NCBI GenBank assembly: GCA_903862715.1
Contig: CAIOYY010000015.1
Span: 21,638-85,637 of the forward strand
Source: an uncultured Alphaproteobacteria bacterium
Lineage (GTDB): Bacteria > Pseudomonadota > Alphaproteobacteria > Micropepsales > Micropepsaceae
DNA length: 64,000 nt
Direction: 5' to 3'
The notes beneath the pieces are model-generated. The model saw nothing but the letters and a program-made list of their open reading frames with translations, ran no database searches and was not told the DNA's origin. Shown here one piece after another: positions 55,442-63,346 of this stretch. Position 1 is the first letter of the stretch. The number at the start of each line of letters is the position of its first letter. The position numbers and the translations under genes were made by a program.

Positions 55442-55942
55442 ATGACTGGACGTTTGGTGGCGGGGATCGCCTTTGCAATGCTAGCGCAATCGGCGGGAAC
55501 CGCTTCGGCGCAGATGTTCATGGACGAAAAGAATATCAGCTCGGAAGCCGCGAGGATCATGGGCCAAGCCTGCGAGGCGCTGGTGCTCGAGCGCGGCTGG
55601 CATCCGGCGACCGTCTGGGTGCTCGATAATGCCGGTCACTCCCTCTACATGTACAGCATGCAGGGCGCGCCTTGGCTCTCCATCGAGCCATCGCGGATGA
55701 AGGCGCAGACGGCGCTGCAGACCGGGCGTCCCAGCGGCTCTTACGCGGCGGACGCCGAAGCGCGTGGGCCCTATGTCGGTCCCAACATGGCGGTGCTTCT
55801 GGAGAATTTCATGGCGGCGGGCGGGCTCCCCGTCATCATCGACGGACAGGTCGCGGGCGCCATCGGCGTCGGCGGAACGAGGGCCGAAGGCGGCGATGAC
55901 ATGTGCGCTCAGGCCGGCATCGACGCGATCATGAATCAGTAA
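55442..55942 (+). CDS. Exported GlcG/HbpS family heme-binding-like protein
   Basis: A 166-residue protein with a signal peptide (MTGRLVAGIAFAMLAQSAGTASAQMF) and a GlcG/HbpS fold: ISSEAARIMGQACEALVLERGWHPATVWVLDNAGHSLYMYSMQGAPWLSIEPSRMKAQTALQTGRPS, ending LPVIIDGQVAGAIGVGGTRAEGGDDMCAQAGIDAI. HbpS binds heme in Streptomyces; GlcG sits in glycolate operons. No glycolate genes are adjacent, so the role here is open. It is divergent from the CHASE2 gene, 169 bases apart. Confidence 0.82.
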   Translation: MTGRLVAGIAFAMLAQSAGTASAQMFMDEKNISSEAARIMGQACEALVLERGWHPATVWVLDNAGHSLYMYSMQGAPWLSIEPSRMKAQTALQTGRPSGSYAADAEARGPYVGPNMAVLLENFMAAGGLPVIIDGQVAGAIGVGGTRAEGGDDMCAQAGIDAIMNQ

Positions 55943-55943
55943 T

Positions 55944-56678
55944 TCAGTTGGTCCGGGCGGGTCCTATGATCCGCCCGGAACCGAACACGCTGGATGTCAC
56001 GTCTTCCGGGTCGGTCATCAGCCGTACATCTCCGGATCCGGCGATGGAAACCTCAAGACGGTCTTCCGGCGCCACGATGGCGTCCCCACTGCCCGCAATC
56101 GAAACCTTTACGTCCTCGGCCGACAGCCCGCCGAGATCGGCATCGCCTGATCCGGCGATGGAAAGTTCGACACGATCGACGCGCCCCGTCGCGCGCACCG
56201 AACCGCTTCCGGCGATCGAAATTCGCACGCGTTCCTCGTCGAGTCCTTCGAGTATCATATCGCCTGATCCCTGAACGGCGAAGTCGGTGACGTTGTCCGC
56301 AACCATGTCGATCTCGAGTTCGGGGGTGTTTCCCCGGAACGAACAATCGAAACGGATGCGTCCTTCTTCAATCTCGACATGGTCCAATACACCGGCAGGG
56401 CCATGTATTGTGACGCTGCCTTGGCCTTCGGCGCGTTGGCGAAGACGCCCCGGCACCGCCAATTGGAGCCCGCCGCCGCTCCAGGCGAATTTACGCGAGG
56501 CCTGATCGGTATTGTCGCCAATCCCGTCGGGGCAGCGGGGTAGATCGCCCCATGCCCATGATTCCTGCAAAGGCAGGCCACTGACCACGTTGCAGGCGAT
56601 CAATAACCCCGTCGCGCCGAACGATACGGCGGAAATCGCAAGGGCCGTCAGCGCAATTTTCACGACGGGTCTGGCCAT
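55944..56678 (-). CDS. GIN domain (DUF2807-like) exported protein
   Basis: A 244-residue protein with a lipoprotein-like or cleaved signal (MARPVVKIALTALAISAVSFGATGLLIAC) followed by a beta-helix. The repeats are striking: FAVQGSGDMIL, ISIAGSGSVRA, LSIAGSGDADL, VSIAGSGDAIV, VSIAGSGDVRL and a final SSVFGSGRII. This is the GIN/putative auto-transporter adhesin head fold. It is the third gene of a PadR-HAAS-GIN cluster, a known arrangement for membrane-stress or surface sensing, though the mechanism is not established. Its stop faces the GlcG-like gene. Confidence 0.85.
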   Translation of the reverse strand: MARPVVKIALTALAISAVSFGATGLLIACNVVSGLPLQESWAWGDLPRCPDGIGDNTDQASRKFAWSGGGLQLAVPGRLRQRAEGQGSVTIHGPAGVLDHVEIEEGRIRFDCSFRGNTPELEIDMVADNVTDFAVQGSGDMILEGLDEERVRISIAGSGSVRATGRVDRVELSIAGSGDADLGGLSAEDVKVSIAGSGDAIVAPEDRLEVSIAGSGDVRLMTDPEDVTSSVFGSGRIIGPARTN

Positions 56679-56695
56679 GTCGAAGCTCTAAACAG

Positions 56696-57260
56696 TTAGG
56701 GCGCGGGGGCGCCGGGATTGAGCACGCGGTAGTGAAGGCGGGCATATTTCGCGAGTCCGGCGAGAATGGCTTCAAACAGAAGGAGGAGGAGAGCGCTACC
56801 GCCGATCCCGCCCGAAATGAGTCCGACGGCAATCAGCCCTTGCGCTATGGTGTCGGCGCTCGCCGAGCCGCCGAGAAGCGTGCTCCAAAGCAGCGCCGCG
56901 CCGGCGATGACCATTGCGATAAACGCGATAGCAATCGACAAAAGAACCACGCCGAGGAGGAAAAGTACCGGCAGCAACACGATGAGATCGAGCCGTCAAG
57001 CCGATCAAGGAGAACAGGGCTCCGATATAGCTACCCGCGCTACGCTGTGTTTCCCATCTGCGAATGCCCGCTTCCGCGCGAAGTTCGCGGGCGAGGCGTG
57101 CAGGATCGCCCAGCGCGACGGCCAGTTCTTCCTCGCTGCGCCCGGCGGCAAGGCCCTCGGAGAAATGCGCATCGTAATCGGCGATCAGCTCGTCAATATC
57201 AGCGGGGGAAAGCCCGGTGAGACCCGCGCGGAGTTGTGATAGAAATTCGCCGCGTTTCAC
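56696..57260 (-). pseudogene. HAAS/DUF1700 membrane protein with a frame break
   Basis: Two frames make one gene. The start is GTG at 57260, overlapping the PadR stop by four bases (VKRGEFLSQLRAGLTGLSPADIDELIADYDAHFSEG), a HAAS signature. It continues RSEEELAVALGDPARLARELRAEAG up to YIGALFSLIGLTA, near 56990. The continuation DLIVLLPVLFLLGVVLLSIAIAFIAMVIAGAALLW and LLLLLFEAILAGLAKYARLHYRVLNPG is in another frame. The break is at ACGGCT-C-GATCTC, with no homopolymer. PadR-linked HAAS proteins are normally intact, so this is a disrupted gene or a sequence error. Confidence 0.75.
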
Positions 57261-57583
57261 GTTCCGCTCCCCAATATGGTGCGGACGGAGGTGTTGAAGG
57301 CGTCCCACTCTTTACGCTGGCGGGTGAGCGCCGTGCGCCCCGACTGGGTGAGCTTGTAATATTTGCGCGGCGGACCGGTTTCGGAATCGACCAGATAGGT
57401 CGTCACCAATCCATCGTTCTGCATGCGGCGCATCAGCGGATAGATCGTTCCTTCTCCCATACCGATATCCTCCGCCAGACGGCTCGCGATCTCGTACGCA
57501 TAGCTGTCCTGCTTCGAAAGCAGCGCGAGCACGCAGAGTTCGAGAACGCCTTTCTTTAGTTGAACCTGAATCGAGTCCGTCAC
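57257..57583 (-). CDS. PadR family transcriptional regulator
   Basis: A 108-residue winged-helix regulator: KKGVLELCVLALLSKQDSYAYEIASRLAEDIGMGEGTIYPLMRRMQNDGLVTTYLVDSETGPPRKYYKLTQSGRTALTRQRKEWDAF. This is the short PadR-s1 form. The start is GTG at 57583. It is the first gene of PadR-HAAS-GIN, and a 23-base inverted repeat lies 36 bases upstream that is a plausible autoregulatory operator. Confidence 0.93.
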   Translation of the reverse strand: MTDSIQVQLKKGVLELCVLALLSKQDSYAYEIASRLAEDIGMGEGTIYPLMRRMQNDGLVTTYLVDSETGPPRKYYKLTQSGRTALTRQRKEWDAFNTSVRTILGSGT

Positions 57584-57618
57584 ATCAACGCACCGTGTTA
57601 AATCGACAAATATCAGAT

Positions 57619-57641
57619 GCTATCTTGTTATGCAAGGTAGC
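57619..57641. promoter_or_regulatory. Inverted repeat, candidate PadR operator
   Basis: GCTATCTTG-TTATG-CAAGGTAGC pairs at eight of nine positions. The CTTG-N5-CAAG core matches operators that I associate with PadR regulators of DUF1700 systems. It lies between PadR and the ahcY terminator. Confidence 0.55.
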
Positions 57642-57643
57642 TA

Positions 57644-57686
57644 TCGCAAAAGAAAGCGGGCTGCAGATTTTTGCTGCAACCCGCTT
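57644..57686 (-). terminator. Rho-independent terminator of ahcY
   Basis: On the minus strand AAGCGGG and CCCGCTT form a stem, extended by GCAG/CTGC around CAAAAAT, followed by TCTTTTG. It starts 21 bases after the ahcY stop. Confidence 0.8.
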
Positions 57687-57707
57687 ACCCATGAAAATTA
57701 TTGCGTC

Positions 57708-59108
57708 TCAGTAACGATAGGTTTCGGGCTTGAACGGGCCTTCCTGCGCGATGCCGATATATTTCGACTGCTTGTCGCTGAGCCGGGTCAGTTTCACGCC
57801 GATCTTTTCGAGATGGAGGCGCGCGACCTTTTCGTCGAGCAGTTTCGGCAGAACATAAACGTTGTTCTCGTATTTGCCCGGATTGGTGAACAGTTCGATC
57901 TGCGCCAGCGTCTGGTTGGTGAAGGACGAGCTCATGACGAAGCTCGGATGGCCCATGGCGTTGCCGAGATTCACGAGGCGGCCTTCGGACAGAAGGATGA
58001 TGCGCTTGCCGTCCGCGAATTCGATTTCATCGACCTGCGGTTTGACGTTGTGCCATTTGAGATTGCGCAGCGAGCCGACCTGAATTTCGGAATCGAAATG
58101 TCCGATATTGCAGACAATGGCGCGGTCTTTCATCTTGCGCATGTGTTCCAGCGTGATGACATCGACATTACCGGTGGCGGTGACGAAAATGTCGGCGCGG
58201 GACGCGGCCTCGTCCATGGTCGTGACTTCATAGCCTTCCATCGCGGCCTGCAACGCGCAGATCGGATCGATCTCCGACACGATCACGCGGCACCCGGCAT
58301 TGCGCAGCGAGGCGGCGGAGCCTTTGCCCACATCGCCGAAGCCAGCGACCATGGCGACCTTGCCCGCCATCATCGCGTCGGTGCCGCGACGGATGCCGTC
58401 CACCAGGCTTTCGCGGCAGCCATAGAGGTTGTCGAATTTCGATTTGGTGACGGAGTCGTTCACATTGATCGCCGGGAAGAGGAGCGAACCCTCTTTCGCC
58501 ATCAGATAGAGGCGATGGACGCCGGTCGTGGTTTCTTCCGTCACACCACGAATGCTGCCCGCGAGTTTTGTGTACCAGCCATGCTTCTCTTTCAGGCGGC
58601 GCTTGATTGAGGCGTAGAGAACTTCCTCTTCTTCATTGCTGGCGGTTTCAAGAAAGGCCACATCGCCTTTTTCCGCCTTGAGGCCGAGATGGACGAGCAG
58701 GGTCGCGTCGCCGCCATCGTCGAGGATCATGTTGGGTGCGCCGCCATCGGCCCATTCGAAAATGCGATGGGTGTATTCCCAATAGTCCTCAAGGCTTTCG
58801 CCCTTGATCGCAAAAACCGGTGTGCCGGTCGCGGCAATAGCCGCCGCGGCGTGGTCCTGAGTCGAATAGATGTTACACGAGGCCCAGCGGACATCGGCGC
58901 CGAGCGCCGTCAGGGTTTCGATCAGCACCGCAGTCTGGATCGTCATATGCAACGAGCCGGCGATGCGCGCGCCCTTCAGAGGTTGACTCGGCCCATATTC
59001 GGCGCGAGTCGCCATCAGGCCCGGCATTTCGGTTTCCGCGATGTTGAGTTCCTTGCGGCCCCATTCGGCGAGGGCGATGTCTTTTACGGCATAATCGTGG
59101 GCGGTCAT
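57708..59108 (-). CDS. ahcY: S-adenosylhomocysteine hydrolase
   Basis: Cleaves SAH to adenosine and homocysteine, clearing the product of methyltransferases. The 466-residue protein has [31 protein letters not shown], the substrate motif [21 protein letters not shown], the NAD motif [19 protein letters not shown] near residue 255, and the C-terminal PFKPETYRY signature. The start is the ATG at 59108. No SAH riboswitch is seen in the leader; a 26-base inverted repeat at 59187 may bind a repressor. ahcY near the hpr-manX-hprK cluster is a conserved alphaproteobacterial neighbourhood. Confidence 0.97.
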   Translation of the reverse strand: MTAHDYAVKDIALAEWGRKELNIAETEMPGLMATRAEYGPSQPLKGARIAGSLHMTIQTAVLIETLTALGADVRWASCNIYSTQDHAAAAIAATGTPVFAIKGESLEDYWEYTHRIFEWADGGAPNMILDDGGDATLLVHLGLKAEKGDVAFLETASNEEEEVLYASIKRRLKEKHGWYTKLAGSIRGVTEETTTGVHRLYLMAKEGSLLFPAINVNDSVTKSKFDNLYGCRESLVDGIRRGTDAMMAGKVAMVAGFGDVGKGSAASLRNAGCRVIVSEIDPICALQAAMEGYEVTTMDEAASRADIFVTATGNVDVITLEHMRKMKDRAIVCNIGHFDSEIQVGSLRNLKWHNVKPQVDEIEFADGKRIILLSEGRLVNLGNAMGHPSFVMSSSFTNQTLAQIELFTNPGKYENNVYVLPKLLDEKVARLHLEKIGVKLTRLSDKQSKYIGIAQEGPFKPETYRY

Positions 59109-59186
59109 GCGAAAGGGTCCTTCTGGCGTGAGGGCGGGCAGGTCGGACCGAGCTATATCAGCCACCCTCGGGCCCGGCAAGGTAGA

Positions 59187-59212
59187 CATAAAGGAATATG
59201 CATATCTTTATG
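59187..59212. promoter_or_regulatory. Inverted repeat upstream of ahcY, possible SahR operator
   Basis: CATAAAG and CTTTATG flank the self-complementary core ATATGCATAT (two extra bases on one side). ArsR-family SahR regulators control ahcY in some proteobacteria through similar ATAAAG/CTTTAT palindromes, but I cannot confirm the consensus. It lies 79 bases upstream of the ATG. Confidence 0.4.
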
Positions 59213-59308
59213 GATTGGCCTGGGCCACGGGGGCGGGGAGGGCGCAGGGAGGCCTGCCCCTCCTTGGCGTCGCGTATCGGGCGGGCACAGGGTGGCGTTT
59301 CGGAAACG

Positions 59309-60274
59309 TCAGTTGCCGGGGAGGGCGCAGGCTTGCGGCACGTCCTCGCCGCGCGTCGGAACGCGGGTCACGTTCCAGCCCTCCTTGCAGAGGATTTCAA
59401 TGACGCTGCCGGGGCCGCCGAGATGGCCGACGCCGACGGTCACGAAATAGGTTTGCTGTTCCGTCATCATCGCACCGATCTGCGTTGCCCAGGACCGGTT
59501 CCGGTCGTCGAGCAGGATTCGGCGCGTGGAGGGGCTATAAGAGAAAAAATCGTGCAATCGCGTTGCCATTTCCTCGACATTTCCGGCGCGCCAGTTGCGG
59601 ATGTTATCGGTGATGGCATTCGGATCGTCGCGCAAAGTATGGACGACTTTCTCCAGGCCGTTCACGGGTGCGCTTTCCATCGCGGCAGCGAAATATTCCA
59701 GTTGCTGACGCGGAGTTTCAAGAAAGCGGACGGGTTTATCATGGCTGTTGGCGTAGCGCAGGATGCGGACATCGGAACCATATTCCACCGAATAGGCGCG
59801 CTCGCCGTAAAAGGCGGAGTTGAGCGTTAACTGCGCCAGCCAGGGCTGCTGCTTGTCCATTTCCAGCGGATCGAGGTCGAGGTCGCGCATGACCCGGTGG
59901 TAGGAAGCGAGCGCTTCTTCCGAAAGCAGATCGCGCAGCCGTGCGCCTTCAGGAAGGTAACCACTCCCATCGATGAAATCCTGCGCGTCCGGCATCCATT
60001 TTTCCGAAGGCTCGACTTCGAAAACAAAGGCGTCCGCTTCCTCGACGGCGTCGAGCAGACGCTCGGTCATCCAGCGTGTGCCGGATTTCAGAACGTGATG
60101 GGAACCGAAAATATAGATTTTCGATTGGCCGTCCTCGACGAGCCAGAGTGCGGGATGATTTTCTCTTTCGAAGAACAGCGCCGCGTCGGCGGGAGGTATA
60201 TAAGCAAGTACACCTGCCGTCAGCAGCACAGCAGCCGAAAAGCTTTGTAAAACGCGTGCATGGCGAATGCGCAT
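59309..60274 (-). CDS. TraB/GumN family protein
   Basis: A 321-residue exported or membrane-anchored protein with a signal segment (MRIRHARVLQSFSAAVLLTAGVLAYIPPADAALF). The domain starts PALWLVEDGQSKIYIFGSHHVLKSGTRWM, where GSHH is the metal-site motif, and ends FVTVGVGHLGGPGSVIEILCKEGW, with the second conserved His. Relatives include the Tiki metalloproteases and Gram-negative GumN. The substrate is unknown. It sits between ahcY and hpr, which are neighbours in some relatives. Confidence 0.9.
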   Translation of the reverse strand: MRIRHARVLQSFSAAVLLTAGVLAYIPPADAALFFERENHPALWLVEDGQSKIYIFGSHHVLKSGTRWMTERLLDAVEEADAFVFEVEPSEKWMPDAQDFIDGSGYLPEGARLRDLLSEEALASYHRVMRDLDLDPLEMDKQQPWLAQLTLNSAFYGERAYSVEYGSDVRILRYANSHDKPVRFLETPRQQLEYFAAAMESAPVNGLEKVVHTLRDDPNAITDNIRNWRAGNVEEMATRLHDFFSYSPSTRRILLDDRNRSWATQIGAMMTEQQTYFVTVGVGHLGGPGSVIEILCKEGWNVTRVPTRGEDVPQACALPGN

Positions 60275-60342
60275 GAACTGCCCCTCCGACCCTACGTCCG
60301 ACTCTGCGCGCGATTTCCGGATTTGAAAAGGGGAGTAAAAAT

Positions 60343-60642
60343 TTACTGATCTTCGTGGAATTTGGCCCGGATCAGGAGCACGAGTTCGCGCAAGGCGGCG
60401 TCGGCTTCCGCACCCTGGGCCGTCAGTTCGATGGTCGTGCCCTTGCTGGCACCCAGCATCATAAGGCCCATGATGGAGCGTCCCGATACGGAGGTGCCGT
60501 CTTTGGTAACTGTGACCTCGCAGGAATGACGGGCTACCGTTTCGACGAATTTCGCCGAAGCGCGCGCGTGAAGTCCACGTTGATTGACGATTTCGACGAC
60601 TGTGTGAAGTGTCTTGCCGCCGCCCGCGAAGTCGCTCGTCAC
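60343..60642 (-). CDS. ptsH: PTS phosphocarrier protein HPr
   Basis: A small phosphocarrier for the regulatory PTS. The 99-residue protein has the active-site His in VNQRGLHARASAKFVE near residue 25 and a conserved Ser in SVSGRSIMGLMMLGASKG near 56, the target of HPr kinase. It overlaps manX by four bases. With manX and hprK but no sugar permease in view, it looks like a regulatory rather than transport PTS. Confidence 0.95.
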   Translation of the reverse strand: MTSDFAGGGKTLHTVVEIVNQRGLHARASAKFVETVARHSCEVTVTKDGTSVSGRSIMGLMMLGASKGTTIELTAQGAEADAALRELVLLIRAKFHEDQ

Positions 60643-61043
60643 TTTCCGCCCGTTAATTCACAGGAGCCGGCCCGCATATATTTGCGTCCCGATTCCACCG
60701 CCTCGCGCACAGCTTCATCCAAAGGAAGCTTGTCGCGCAAGCCCACCAATTTGATGAGGCTGGGGAGATTGGCGCCCGCCAGCACCTCGACCTTGTCCTT
60801 CCGCAGATGGGTAAGCGCGAGATTGCAGGGGGTACCGCCGAACATATCGGTGACGAGCGCGACGCCGCGGCCGAGATCGACGGCGGCAATGGCCGCGGTG
60901 ATTTCGTTGCGCCGCTGCTCCATGTCGTCGTTCGGACCGATGCAGACGGTTTTCACATGGCTGAGCGGGCCTACGATATGCTCCATGGCGCCCAGAAATT
61001 CTTCGGCAAGCCGCCCATGGGTAACGAGAACAATGCCAATCAT
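60639..61043 (-). CDS. manX: PTS EIIA component, mannose-family type
   Basis: A 134-residue EIIA of the mannose family. The phosphorylated His is in IGIVLVTHGRLAEEFLGAMEHIVGP near residue 9, followed by VDLGRGVALVTDMFGGTPCNLAL near 57, the family signature. No EIIB, EIIC or EIID is present, so it is expected to act as a regulator that takes phosphate from HPr. It lies 72 bases after hprK and overlaps hpr by four bases. Confidence 0.94.
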   Translation of the reverse strand: MIGIVLVTHGRLAEEFLGAMEHIVGPLSHVKTVCIGPNDDMEQRRNEITAAIAAVDLGRGVALVTDMFGGTPCNLALTHLRKDKVEVLAGANLPSLIKLVGLRDKLPLDEAVREAVESGRKYMRAGSCELTGGK

Positions 61044-61115
61044 CGGATTTGGGTTTTAAACCTGTTGGAAAAGGCCGCGCACGATACCAGTCTGGAGGGG
61101 GGAGGAAAGCCCATC

Positions 61116-61631
61116 TCAGAACGATTCAGGGGGTGCGACACCGGCGACAAAGCGGCCGGTTTCCGCAGCGGCCGCTGCCGCCGAAATCTTGGCAGTGGCC
61201 GAGGCCTCGAACGGATTTAGCAGGATAATGGGTGGGTTGCGACCCGGCTTCAATGGCGCCGGGGGCATGTAAAGAGCAGGTTCTGGCAGGCGCGGCGCGG
61301 CGCGGCTCGCGTCCAATTGAACGGCCAGCACAATGGGCGCACCCGCAACGGGATCGAGTTTCACGATTCCGACGCCGCGCAATTCGATCAGGCCTTTGAT
61401 GGCTTCGGGCGCGCGTGCGTGCAGCCAGTCATGCCGGACCGAGAGCAGCGTCTGATCGTCGGAAATAAGGCACCCGCCTTCGGCAATGAGGCGCAGCGCG
61501 AGATCCGATTTGCCGCTGCCCGATTCTCCGAGGAGAAGGACCCCCATGCCTTCGGTGCCGCCGAACCCGCGTATGGGGCGCCCCAGCGCGACGGCCGTGG
61601 CATGCACCAGAACACTGTCCGGCACCGTCAT
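61116..61631 (-). CDS. hprK: HPr kinase/phosphorylase, short form
   Basis: A 171-residue kinase homologue consisting only of the catalytic domain, as is typical of alphaproteobacteria. It has the P-loop MGVLLLGESGSGKSDLALRLIAEGG near residue 35, CLISDDQTLLSV near 55 and the HprK signature IKGLIELRGVGIVKLDP near 80. The N-terminal domain of Gram-positive HprK is absent, and the C-terminus is shortened. The ATG overlaps the chvG stop by four bases, so sensor kinase and HPr kinase are co-translated, linking envelope sensing with the PTS. Confidence 0.93.
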   Translation of the reverse strand: MTVPDSVLVHATAVALGRPIRGFGGTEGMGVLLLGESGSGKSDLALRLIAEGGCLISDDQTLLSVRHDWLHARAPEAIKGLIELRGVGIVKLDPVAGAPIVLAVQLDASRAAPRLPEPALYMPPAPLKPGRNPPIILLNPFEASATAKISAAAAAAETGRFVAGVAPPESF

Positions 61632-63334
61632 GCGTTCTGACGCGACAGCGGCAGTTCAACGATGAAGCGCGCGCCGAGTTTCTTGCCTTGTTCGCTGCGC
61701 CGGTTGTCGGCCCAGATGCGTCCGCCCTGATTGGAAATGATCTGCCGTGCAATCGCGAGGCCGAGACCGGAATTCTTTCCGAATTCGTTTTCGCCGGGGC
61801 GCGAAGTAAAGAAACGGTCGAAAATGCGCTCGAGGTCGGCGGTGGGGATGCCGGGACCCTCATCGGCGACGACCGCGCGGACAATCGGGCCTTGCACTTT
61901 TACCGATACGTTGACGCTACCGCTCTCGGGACTGAAGGAAATGGCATTGTCGATCAGATTGCGAAACACCTGTCCGAGCCGTTCATCGATGCCCTGAACG
62001 ATCGCGGCGGTTTCGGACTCGCGCTGAAATTCCACTCGAACGCCGCGCGGCAATTCCATCCCATTATAGATTGAGACGATGGTTTCCAGAAGGCGCCCGA
62101 TGTCGACCGATCCGATGTGGGCGCGCGACAATTCGGCGTCCAGACGCGAGGCATCGGAAATGTCGGTAATCAGGCGATCGATGCGTTTAACATCGTTGCG
62201 CACGACCGCAACCAGGCGCTCGCGCGATTCCGGGTCCTTCGTGCGGTCCATCATTTCCACCGCGCTTTTCAGCGAGGTCAGCGGATTTTTCAGTTCGTGC
62301 GCGACATCGGCGGCGAAACGCTCGATGGAATCGATCCGGTCGTAAAGCGCGTGCGTCATCGCCGCGAAGGATTCCGCAAGCTCGCCGATTTCGTCGGCGC
62401 GGTCATTGAACGTAGGGATGGCCTCCCGGCCCGCGCGCCCGCGCCGCACATGTTCGGCGGCCGCGGCAAGGCGGCGAATGGGAACGGCGATGAACCCGGC
62501 GAGATAAAGCGACGACAACAACAGCGCGCCAAAGGCGACCAGCGAGACGCGGATCAGGGCGGCGCGCTCTTCGGCGAGAATATCGTCGATGTCACCGGAT
62601 TCGGTGGTCAGCAGCAGAACGCCGTAATGCGTTGCGAGACGCTGAATCGGCACGGCAACCGAGAGCACCAACTTACCTTGTTCGTTCACACGCACGGCGC
62701 TTGCCTGTGTGCCGTCCAGCGCGCTTGTCACTTCCGAATACACCCGACCATCATGGCCGACCTCGAAATAGGGCTCGAGCTGCGTGAAAGGGCGAAAGCC
62801 CAGAAATTCAGAATAGAATTGCTGCAGCGCTGCGCGCGTGTCCTGAAAGAATTCCACGAAGGAATTCGCGGATACGGGGGGCGGCAGTTCCTCACGGACC
62901 ACGACATTACGGGCGAGCAGAAATCTTGTATCGGCCAGAAGCGTTCCGTCGGTCGAAAATATCTGCGCGCGCAGGCGCGTGGGCGCAATCAACTGTCTCA
63001 GCAGCGGCTCGGCGGTCGAAAGATCGATGTTGCGTGCTTCCGGATCGGCGGTGTATTCGGCAAGCGCCCCACCGACGATAGCGGCCTGATCGCGAATGCC
63101 GGCCATACGTTCTTCGACGAGGCCGCCGCCCGCCGATTGCACCCACAACACACCGGCGATCAGAATGAGAAGGGCAAAGGCGTTGAGGAAAACGATGCGG
63201 CGCGTGAGGGGAGAAAAACGCGTACGGCTCAGCAGCGACACGGTAAGCGGGCCGGTCTCCGTGCCCGCCGCTCCCGTCCTTTTGATGCTCGTCCCCAGCG
63301 AAGGGGTAGGGGGAATCTCCGTCCTCACATTCAC
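61628..63334 (-). CDS. chvG: Sensor histidine kinase ChvG/ExoS
   Basis: Envelope or acid sensor of the ChvG/ChvI system, regulating exopolysaccharide, motility and host interaction genes. The 568-residue protein has two membrane helices (IVFLNAFALLILIAGVLWVQS near residue 50, VSLVAFGALLLSSLYLAGFIAVP near 270) around a periplasmic sensor, a HAMP (RRLAAAAEHVRRGR), H-box FAADVAHELKNPLTSLKSAVEMMDRTK, and ATPase boxes NLIDNAISFSP, DEGPGIPTADLERIFDRFF, GKNSGLGLAIARQI. The TG start could be later in the Ser/Pro-rich leader. It is followed by hprK. Confidence 0.94.
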   Translation of the reverse strand: MNVRTEIPPTPSLGTSIKRTGAAGTETGPLTVSLLSRTRFSPLTRRIVFLNAFALLILIAGVLWVQSAGGGLVEERMAGIRDQAAIVGGALAEYTADPEARNIDLSTAEPLLRQLIAPTRLRAQIFSTDGTLLADTRFLLARNVVVREELPPPVSANSFVEFFQDTRAALQQFYSEFLGFRPFTQLEPYFEVGHDGRVYSEVTSALDGTQASAVRVNEQGKLVLSVAVPIQRLATHYGVLLLTTESGDIDDILAEERAALIRVSLVAFGALLLSSLYLAGFIAVPIRRLAAAAEHVRRGRAGREAIPTFNDRADEIGELAESFAAMTHALYDRIDSIERFAADVAHELKNPLTSLKSAVEMMDRTKDPESRERLVAVVRNDVKRIDRLITDISDASRLDAELSRAHIGSVDIGRLLETIVSIYNGMELPRGVRVEFQRESETAAIVQGIDERLGQVFRNLIDNAISFSPESGSVNVSVKVQGPIVRAVVADEGPGIPTADLERIFDRFFTSRPGENEFGKNSGLGLAIARQIISNQGGRIWADNRRSEQGKKLGARFIVELPLSRQNA

Positions 63335-63346
63335 CCGAATTTCGCC

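Noticed and set aside
59109-59308. SAH riboswitch upstream of ahcY
   Set aside because: I could not find the conserved SAH aptamer helices; the only clear structure is an AT-rich palindrome better suited to a protein.
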